The notes under the pieces are model-generated. The model was not told the origin of the DNA, searched no databases, and was given only the letters and a program-made list of their open reading frames with translations. The translations under genes and the position numbers were made by a program. From NCBI GenBank assembly GCA_018268995.1, contig JAFDVL010000039.1, positions 62,001 through 126,000 on the forward strand: a DNA stretch of 64,000 nt. The letters run 5' to 3'. The stretch is from Acidobacteriota bacterium (GTDB taxonomy: Bacteria > Acidobacteriota > Blastocatellia > RBC074). This document shows, piece by piece, positions 35,907-44,797 of the stretch. Within the stretch, counting starts at the first letter, position 1, and every line of letters begins with the position of its first letter.

Positions 35907-35989
35907 CAATTGAGTGGCAGAAAAGGAGAGAATGGGCGACAAAGGGATACTGAAAATTCCCTCTTTCGCGCGCTCTCTCCTTCCAATTG
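35907..35989. repeat. Stuttered palindrome with CAATTG ends
   Basis: Left arm from 35907 and right arm ending 35989 share CAATTG, AAGGAGAG and AAAGGGA in reverse-complement order, with small insertions in the left arm. It starts 2 bases after the stop codon of the secreted glycine-zipper gene. Confidence 0.75.
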
Positions 35990-35990
35990 T

Positions 35991-36021
35991 AAAGATCGCA
36001 GTTATCAGAAACGCGATCTTT
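35991..36021 (-). terminator. Hairpin closing the CAP-domain gene
   Basis: A perfect 9-bp stem (35991-35999 with 36013-36021) with a 13-base loop; the right half overlaps the stop codon of the minus-strand CAP-domain gene at 36020-36022. It may act as a terminator or mRNA stabiliser; the U-run is weak. Confidence 0.5.
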
Positions 36022-37228
36022 AATTCCCGATATTCACCCGCACCCGATTCGCCGGTTTACCATCCACTGTCAAAATCAAATCCACTTCACCACTGCCGCG
36101 CGCACTGGTTGGGATGACGATGTTCAATTGATCAAGGCCGACGTAATTTGTCTGCGCCCCAGCGTAATCCACTTGGGCAATGATGCCGCCGATCCTGACC
36201 TGAACGTTACTCAGATTGGTTCGCTTGCGAAAGCCCGTGCCAAACAGTACCAGATAGTTCGGACGTTGCGCGGTGCCTGCTTCAACAGCACGCGATGTGC
36301 CATCGGAGTTGAAGAGAACTTTTGTAGTGATCCCATCAAATGTCGAGTAGCCCGCAGGAATTCCGTTGCCGTCAGAAGTAATCGTAAATAATCCCGGTGC
36401 GGCGCTCGCTACCGTTGCGATTCCCTTCCCAACTACAACACCATTCGTTTTCACTTCTATGGCGGCAGTACCAGGACTGAGATTGCTCGGCAACACATAA
36501 TTGATCTGTGCGGGTGAGACGTACAATAAATCTGCCGCAGCCCCATTCACAGTTACCTCTGTGCCGCCTAATGATTTAGGCAGGGGCAAGCTGATGGCAT
36601 TGTAAATTCCGCTTCCCAAACCCGCTCCAAAAATTGAGACCAGGCTATCAGGTGCCACATTTGTGCTGTAGCTGGCAGCGCTCACGGTGTTGACGATGGG
36701 TGGAGTTGGCGTGATCACCGCATCCACAAATCCGCCGAAATCTGTCGTCCAATAATAGCGATAATACGCGCCCAGATTGACGACACGCCCAATGCCGATC
36801 ACCTTAAAATTTGGGTTCAGCATCGTTTCATTATGGCTGGGGGAATTTTTCCATTGATTGAAGGTGTTAACGGCGTCGCTATAGCCCGCCGCAATATTTT
36901 CGCCTTTCCAGGTATTGTAGTTGTAACCAAAGGCGCTCATCCGCACGAACGGATCGCGGCCTGTACTGTCGGTATGGCTAAAATAATTCTTTGTCGCCAT
37001 ATCGTTGCTCATCCATTTCGAGGCATTGGTCACAGCAACGGACGCCTGCAATGTACCCAACCCATTGGCAGTGCGATAATCATTGATAAGTTTTAGAATG
37101 GCTTGCTCTTCGACGTCTAAGACAGGGGTTTGCGCAAGCGAAGCCGAAGAAAAATAAACGAGAAAAATGCAGGGGATAACGAGAAGCAGGGGAAATCGAA
37201 AGATTGAAATCAAGGTTCGAAACTTCAT
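36020..37228 (-). CDS. Secreted CAP/SCP-domain protein with TIGR03437 C-terminal domain
   Basis: The 402-residue protein has a signal peptide (1-32, ending S-L-A-Q), a CAP (PR-1/SCP) domain at about 40-170 with L-I-N-D-Y-R, Y-F-S-H-T, G-E-N-I-A-A-G and S-P-S-H-N-E-T-M-L-N-P, and a TIGR03437 domain from about 180 to the end with V-A-P-D-S-L-V-S-I-F-G. Bacterial CAP proteins are exported and poorly understood. The same C-terminal domain ends the protease at 6793-9207, a shared surface or sorting module in Acidobacteriota (function unproven). Confidence 0.9.
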   Translation of the reverse strand: MKFRTLISIFRFPLLLVIPCIFLVYFSSASLAQTPVLDVEEQAILKLINDYRTANGLGTLQASVAVTNASKWMSNDMATKNYFSHTDSTGRDPFVRMSAFGYNYNTWKGENIAAGYSDAVNTFNQWKNSPSHNETMLNPNFKVIGIGRVVNLGAYYRYYWTTDFGGFVDAVITPTPPIVNTVSAASYSTNVAPDSLVSIFGAGLGSGIYNAISLPLPKSLGGTEVTVNGAAADLLYVSPAQINYVLPSNLSPGTAAIEVKTNGVVVGKGIATVASAAPGLFTITSDGNGIPAGYSTFDGITTKVLFNSDGTSRAVEAGTAQRPNYLVLFGTGFRKRTNLSNVQVRIGGIIAQVDYAGAQTNYVGLDQLNIVIPTSARGSGEVDLILTVDGKPANRVRVNIGN

Positions 37229-37617
37229 GAACGTGTACTCCAGATACGGTAGTCGTCTGGGGGTTGGTCAAAGATCGTCAACCCAGTGAGTTCCAGGCAA
37301 ACAAACCTTGTGTTTTGTTTTTTTGATAGTTGCCTGTTGCTCAAAGTGAGGTTCAGGCAAAGACCGCGTAATGTCCCACTGGCTTACAAAAGGGAGCAAA
37401 AAATAGGGAGCCTAATGACGATCAAGGGCGCTGCTTGATTTTGTGAGTTAATTTTTGATGATCGTTTAGGAAGCCACTAGCAGGGTAACGCGCGATATGA
37501 ATACCATGCGCTACGGAAAGTTGCAAACCACGCTCGGCGCTTTGCCGCAAAACGTCCAAAGCGTTCGTAAGCGCTGAGCATGCGAATCGCCTGCGGTGAT
37601 AAGATACAAGGCCACGT
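37229..37617. other. 389-bp gap between divergent genes
   Basis: No supported gene. It carries the upstream regions of the CAP-domain gene (minus) and the histidine kinase (plus). A 70-codon minus-strand frame overlaps 37422-37655 but lacks a Shine-Dalgarno and runs into the kinase start, so I do not call it. No clear riboswitch or repeat was found. Confidence 0.4.
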
Positions 37618-39096
37618 ATGAAACTCCATAGCAAATTTCTGGCGGGTTTACCCATTCGTCGTAAGTTGATCGTCTTCCATAATCTGTTCTTCCTGATTCT
37701 GGTTCTCAGCCTTTACATTGCTTTGCGTACCCCGCTGACGCAAATCGCTGCCCGTTCGGCTCAACAAGAGGCAGAATTGATGGCCCAGATATTTGAGCGG
37801 TATCCCGGTGCTGTGCGCAGCGTGCAATCGGATCGGTTCACGATCTTGGATAGTAAAGATGCAGAGCTGATTATCACTCCTGAAATGCGCGGTTGGCTGA
37901 ACAGTAATCCAGGACGTGTCTGGCGTGACCGGGTGATGATTGCGAGTTCTGCTATTCCCACTTTTCGCCTGATTCGGTTTGATACCAATGACAATTCGTT
38001 TCAGGTCATTGCGCTGAACGCGGAGCAGTATATTCAACTCTCACGCCGACTGCGTTGGATGCTAGGGCTGGCCTTGCTGGCGGTGTATGCGTTGGCGGTC
38101 ATTGCCCTGGAAATGTTTATTTTGCCCCGCTATGTCTATCACCCAATTCAACGCATCCTGCGCGCCGATGAAGCGTTGCAGTCCGACGCCATCGCGCACG
38201 AATTGATCGAAAATCGGTATATTTCCGGCGATGAACTGGGGCAGATTATGGCATCGCGCAATGCGACCGTGAAGTTATTGCGCCAACACGAAGGCGAATT
38301 GAAAAACGCATTGGGCCAAGTGGAAGAAATGGCCAACGACCTCAAACGCAAAAATCACCTGCTCGAAACCGCCAAACAAAATCTGGCCAGTCAGGATCGT
38401 CTGGTCAGCCTGGGATTAATGAGCGCAGGGGTTGCACACGAAATCAACACACCGCTCGCCGTGCTCCACGGTTCGCTGGAAAAAATGATTGAGACTTGTG
38501 ATCAGCCTACTAACGAAGATCGGCTACAACGGATGCTGCGCGTGACCGAACGATTGCGCGGGATTAGCGAAAGCCTGACTGATTTTGCGCGTGCTCGCAC
38601 GCAAACAATGGAGGCCGTCAAGATTAAGCCATTGCTGGATGAAGCCTGGTCATTAGCCAGCATTGAAGCACGTCACCTTCAGCTTGAGTTGATCAACCGT
38701 GCGGAAAACACCGATGTCGTGATCGGGAATGCCGGGCGATTGATGCAAGTGTTTGTGAATCTCTTCAAAAACGGCGTTTATGCGATTAAAGATGGGGCTA
38801 AGGCTAGTCAGGCCGCCAAGGGCTCTGGTAAGTTATGCGTTCACACGGAACGCATAAACCAAGACGGTAAGCTGTGGCTGCAAATCACGATTGAAGATAC
38901 CGGCGCAGGCATCCCGCCAGAAATTTTGCCACGTATCTTCGAGCCTTTTGTCACCAGCCGTCTTGATGCGAACGGCACAGGGTTAGGCTTAGCCGTCACG
39001 GCTGGCATTATTGACCAGCACGGCGGACTGATCGTCGCCAATAATCGTGCAGAAGGCGGCGCGAAATTTGAAATTACGTTGCCCATGCCCGCATAG
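37618..39096 (+). CDS. Membrane sensor histidine kinase
   Basis: The 492-residue protein has a TM segment at about 18-38, an extracytoplasmic domain, a second TM at about 150-168, a HAMP-like linker, and an H-box A-H-E-I-N-T-P-L at His274 within G-L-M-S-A-G-V. The C-terminal HATPase domain has N-L-F-K-N-G-V-Y-A, D-T-G-A-G-I and G-T-G-L-G-L-A-V. It would phosphorylate the receiver-XRE regulator that starts 8 bases after its stop. The ligand is unknown. Confidence 0.93.
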   Translation: MKLHSKFLAGLPIRRKLIVFHNLFFLILVLSLYIALRTPLTQIAARSAQQEAELMAQIFERYPGAVRSVQSDRFTILDSKDAELIITPEMRGWLNSNPGRVWRDRVMIASSAIPTFRLIRFDTNDNSFQVIALNAEQYIQLSRRLRWMLGLALLAVYALAVIALEMFILPRYVYHPIQRILRADEALQSDAIAHELIENRYISGDELGQIMASRNATVKLLRQHEGELKNALGQVEEMANDLKRKNHLLETAKQNLASQDRLVSLGLMSAGVAHEINTPLAVLHGSLEKMIETCDQPTNEDRLQRMLRVTERLRGISESLTDFARARTQTMEAVKIKPLLDEAWSLASIEARHLQLELINRAENTDVVIGNAGRLMQVFVNLFKNGVYAIKDGAKASQAAKGSGKLCVHTERINQDGKLWLQITIEDTGAGIPPEILPRIFEPFVTSRLDANGTGLGLAVTAGIIDQHGGLIVANNRAEGGAKFEITLPMPA

Positions 39097-39104
39097 CCGC
39101 AATT

Positions 39105-39734
39105 ATGGAAAATGCTGCTCGCCCATCGCCCCTGCCACCGCTCGACATCGTTGTGCTTGACGATGACGCAGATTTTCGCCAATACCTTGATGACATCCTC
39201 AGGGACGATGGTCATCAGGTACGTCTGTGCGCGACACCAGAAGAATTGTGGACCACAAATGCCGAGCACTTACCCGATGTCGTGTTGCTGGATATGAAAA
39301 TGGGTGAAGTGACAGGCGAACAAATTTTGGATCAATTGCGCCTGCGCTGGCCCGACCTGTGCGTCATTATTATCACGGGGTATCCTGATCTGGATGATAT
39401 GCGCGCGGCATTTCGATTGCGCAGCTTTGATTATCTGACCAAGCCATTTTCGCTGTCACAATTGCGTGAGGCATTAGAGCGCGCAGTCAAAACGCTGGGA
39501 TTGGGGCAAAACGATGTCGAGCGATTGCGTGAACGGCTCGGCCAACGCATCAAGGCCTTGCGCGCCGAACGCGATTGGGGATTAAAGGAATTAGCCGCCA
39601 CCACAGGCATTAGCGTTTCGCAATTGAGTTCTATCGAACGCGGCATTCATTTACCAAGTCTGGAAGGGCTGATTACGATCAGCCGCGCTTTTCACAAAAA
39701 ACCGTCCGCACTGTTGGCGGATATTGATTTTTAA
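39105..39734 (+). CDS. Response regulator with XRE-type helix-turn-helix output
   Basis: The 209-residue protein has a receiver domain with D-D-D at 19-21, phospho-acceptor Asp63 in V-V-L-L-D-M-K and Lys in L-T-K-P-F, joined to an XRE-type HTH (about 140-205) with L-K-E-L-A-A-T-T-G-I-S-V-S-Q-L-S-S-I-E-R-G. XRE output after a receiver is much rarer than OmpR, NarL or NtrC output. It follows the histidine kinase by 8 bases and is presumably its partner. Confidence 0.9.
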   Translation: MENAARPSPLPPLDIVVLDDDADFRQYLDDILRDDGHQVRLCATPEELWTTNAEHLPDVVLLDMKMGEVTGEQILDQLRLRWPDLCVIIITGYPDLDDMRAAFRLRSFDYLTKPFSLSQLREALERAVKTLGLGQNDVERLRERLGQRIKALRAERDWGLKELAATTGISVSQLSSIERGIHLPSLEGLITISRAFHKKPSALLADIDF

Positions 39735-39739
39735 CTTGA

Positions 39740-39800
39740 GTACGCACGCAGGATGCGTGCAATGCCTTCCAACCAAGCACGCAGGATGCGTGCGTACCCA
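39740..39800. repeat. Two-copy hairpin palindrome, unit GCACGCA-GGA-TGCGTGC
   Basis: Two copies of a 7-bp stem unit with a 3-base loop (39744-39760 and 39777-39793) form a larger palindrome ending GTAC. The 24-base segment 39777-39800 recurs at 57211-57234 with one change, so this word is shared by at least two loci. It lies 5 bases after the regulator stop and 17 bases before the SDR start. Confidence 0.85.
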
Positions 39801-39816
39801 ATACAAAGGAATCTTC

Positions 39817-40584
39817 ATGCAAAACTATCTTGATCTGACAGGAAAAGTCGCGCTCGTAACAGGTGCCAGTTCCGGCATCGGCGCGGCGACTGCCATCGCG
39901 CTGGCAGCACAGGGCGCGAGCGTCGCCATCAACTACAACCGCAACGAAGCAGGCGCAAACCAGGTGCAGCAAACCATCACCGCTGCTGGTGGCAAAGCTA
40001 TCGTCATTCAAGCTGATGTCACAAAAACTGCCGACATCAAAACGATGATCGAACGCACATCAACCGAGCTTGGCCCAATTGACATCCTCGTCAACAACGC
40101 CGGTTCGTTGGTCGAGCGAATGAAGCTGCTGGAACTGACGGAAGAGCGTTGGGATGACATCATGAACCTCAATCTGAAAAGCGTCTTTCTCGTCACGCAA
40201 GCGGTCGCACCTGCGATGATCGAACGCAAGACGGGTTCCATTATCAACCTGACTTCCATCGCCGGACGCAATGGCGGCGGCCCTGGCGCATTTGCTTACG
40301 CCACAGCCAAAGGCGGATTGATTACGCTGACAAAAGGCATTGCGAAGGAATTGGCGGCTTACGGCATTCGCGTCAACAGCGTCGCACCCGGCGTGATTGA
40401 TACGCCGTTTCATGAAACGTTTTCGACCGCCGCGATGATCGAAGCCTTCATCAAAACAATCCCAATGGGACGCCTCGGCACGTCCGAAGAAACCGCGAAA
40501 GTTATCTTGTTTCTGGCTTCCGATGCGGCAGGCTATGTGTGCGGCGAAACGATTGAAGTAAATGGCGGACAGTTGATGTTGTGA
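39817..40584 (+). CDS. SDR-family oxidoreductase (FabG-like)
   Basis: The 255-residue protein (ATG 39817, AAAGGA upstream) is a classical short-chain dehydrogenase: T-G-A-S-S-G-I-G-A-A cofactor motif, N-N-A-G, catalytic Ser in N-L-T-S-I-A-G and Y-A-T-A-K. It would reduce or oxidise a carbonyl with NAD(P). It resembles FabG or sugar/aldehyde reductases, but no fatty-acid operon is nearby. The longer frame from 39724 is palindrome-derived and rejected. Confidence 0.9.
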   Translation: MQNYLDLTGKVALVTGASSGIGAATAIALAAQGASVAINYNRNEAGANQVQQTITAAGGKAIVIQADVTKTADIKTMIERTSTELGPIDILVNNAGSLVERMKLLELTEERWDDIMNLNLKSVFLVTQAVAPAMIERKTGSIINLTSIAGRNGGGPGAFAYATAKGGLITLTKGIAKELAAYGIRVNSVAPGVIDTPFHETFSTAAMIEAFIKTIPMGRLGTSEETAKVILFLASDAAGYVCGETIEVNGGQLML

Positions 40585-40587
40585 AAC

Positions 40588-40745
40588 ATTGGTCCGGTGC
40601 GAGGAGCGGTAGCGACTTGATGGTGTTCTGTGTCGCCCTACCAAGTCGCAGCTGCGCCTCGTACCGGACCAATCACTAAGTCGCGGCTGCGTCTCGTACC
40701 GGACCAATCACTAAGTCGCGGCTGCGTCTCGTACCGGACCAACAC
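40588..40745. repeat. Three 35-bp tandem repeats plus inverted partner
   Basis: Units at 40641-40675, 40676-40710 and 40711-40745 are near-identical 35-mers ending in a GGTCCG-type word (reverse CGGACC). An inverted, diverged copy occupies 40588-40624. The array ends 20 bases before the Ser/Thr kinase ATG and directly before its Shine-Dalgarno AGGAGG. Spacers are absent, so this is not a CRISPR. Confidence 0.9.
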
Positions 40746-40764
40746 CAGGAGGCCCCGCAATCCA

Positions 40765-43467
<2,703 letters not shown>

Positions 43468-43472
43468 CGCGC

Positions 43473-43585
43473 AGCGCCTGGGAGCGCAAGCGTCTCGCTT
43501 GTTATGGCGTGGAAAGCGCAACCTTTCGTACAAGGGATTCACCCCACACGCTTCAGCAAGCGAGACGCTTGCGCTCCCAGGCGCT
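43473..43585. repeat. Perfect 29-bp palindrome between kinase and alr
   Basis: Arms 43473-43501 and 43557-43585 are exact reverse complements, with a 55-base loop. The left arm begins 5 bases after the kinase stop and the right arm ends inside the alr stop codon (43584-43586), so it can terminate both convergent genes. Words GCGCCTGGGAGCG and CAAGCG. Confidence 0.95.
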
Positions 43586-44750
43586 AGCGCGAATCCAATA
43601 CGACACGCGGCACACGGGCGGAAAGGCTACAGGCAACTTCGTACGAGATGGTGCCGATGCGGGCGGCGATGTCTTCCGCTGTGATTTGCAAGCTGCCTTG
43701 CGTACCGAGCAAAATCACTTCCTCGCCCAATTCGACAGCCGCCACATCCGTCACATCCAGCATCGTCAAATCCATACTGACGCGGCCTACGATGGGTGCG
43801 AACTGACCGCGTACAATCACGTGACCATTGTTCGAGTGCGCGCGATGAAAGCCATCGGCATAGCCTATTGGAAGGGTGGCAATGCGGCTCGTACGCGTAG
43901 TTGTGAACGTTCGCCCATAACCGAGCGGCGTGCCTGCCGGAACCGTTTTCAAATGCACGATGCGCGAATGCAGCGACAGCACGGGCTTTGTGGCAAAGGC
44001 TTCCGGCACTTCTGCCAGCACATCGCGCGTGAAGCCGTACATCGCAGCTCCGGCGCGCGCGAGATTGCCCCAGGCGTTCGGATGTGAATGAATGCCTGCG
44101 CTGTTCGACAAATGCTTCCATGTCGGCGCAAAGCCTGCGGCTTGAACGATTGAGAGTGCCTCATTGAAACCACGCAATTGTGTTCTGGTAAATTCCTGAT
44201 CAATCGCTTCCGCTTCGGCAAAATGCGTCATTTGCCCATCCAGCGTGATGTTTGCACATCGTTTGATCGCTTGTGCAAATGCAGGCAACTCTGCCAATGG
44301 CACACCGAGTCGGCCCATTCCTGTATCCACTTTGAGGTGATAGTTAACGACACGATTGGCTTGCTGTGCCTGTGCATTCAACTCTTCCGCCTGATCGAGA
44401 CGATAAATCACGGGGGTTAAATCATGGGCGATGATTGTGCCCGCCTGGCCGTGCCAGAATCCACCCAGGCAGAGAATCGGGCGCGTGATGCCTGCCTCCC
44501 GCAATTCCACGCCTTCTTCAATTAATGCCACGCCAAACCAATCCGCATTCGCTTCACGCTCCAATGCTCGCGCACACGCAACCGCGCCGTGCCCGTAGGC
44601 GTTAGCTTTGACGACTGCCATCAACTGAGCTTCGCCATGCAGATGACTTTTAATCGTGAGGTAATTATGAATGAGATTCGGCAGAGAAATTTCCGCCCAG
44701 GTTGGGCGAGAAGAGGTGATTGGTAGTTGGTGGTCGGTGGTCGGTTGCAC
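43584..44750 (-). CDS. alr: Alanine racemase
   Basis: PLP enzyme that makes D-alanine for peptidoglycan. PLP lysine is in V-V-K-A-N-A-Y-G-H-G, the second catalytic region in R-A-G-A-A-M-Y-G, and the C-terminal beta domain has V-S-M-D-L-T-M-L-D. The core starts at P-T-W-A-E-I. There is no ATG anywhere before that point: the region that should hold the start is a palindrome (44718-44797). I choose GTG 44750; TTG at 44756, 44786 and 44813 are other options, the last overlapping dnaB by 23 bases. Downstream of dnaB in the same transcript. Confidence 0.85.
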   Translation of the reverse strand: MQPTTDHQLPITSSRPTWAEISLPNLIHNYLTIKSHLHGEAQLMAVVKANAYGHGAVACARALEREANADWFGVALIEEGVELREAGITRPILCLGGFWHGQAGTIIAHDLTPVIYRLDQAEELNAQAQQANRVVNYHLKVDTGMGRLGVPLAELPAFAQAIKRCANITLDGQMTHFAEAEAIDQEFTRTQLRGFNEALSIVQAAGFAPTWKHLSNSAGIHSHPNAWGNLARAGAAMYGFTRDVLAEVPEAFATKPVLSLHSRIVHLKTVPAGTPLGYGRTFTTTRTSRIATLPIGYADGFHRAHSNNGHVIVRGQFAPIVGRVSMDLTMLDVTDVAAVELGEEVILLGTQGSLQITAEDIAARIGTISYEVACSLSARVPRVVLDSR

Positions 44751-44797
44751 AAGCAAGAAATACCACTGACTACGGACAACTGACAACTGACTACTCG
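44718..44797. repeat. Stuttered palindrome at the alr start, words GGTCGGT/GACAACT
   Basis: Left arm 44721-44748 (TGGTCGG stutter) and right arm 44763-44795 (ACTGACAACT stutter) are imperfect reverse complements. The element overlaps the last 2 codons of dnaB and encodes the N-terminal extension of alr. It appears to have replaced the normal alr ribosome-binding and start region. Confidence 0.8.

Noticed and set aside
37229..37617. A possible c-di-GMP riboswitch suggested by GCAAACC-like words before the histidine kinase.
   Set aside because: The conserved GACGCAAAGC core and the pairing stems of the GEMM fold are not present.
37422..37655. A 77-codon minus-strand frame with protein-like composition upstream of the histidine kinase.
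   Set aside because: Its start lies inside the histidine kinase gene and no family or ribosome site supports it; it may be a remnant, but I cannot show that.
40588..40745. Three regularly spaced 35-bp repeats that could be taken for a short CRISPR array.
   Set aside because: The units are directly tandem without spacers, one inverted copy is present, and no cas genes are nearby.
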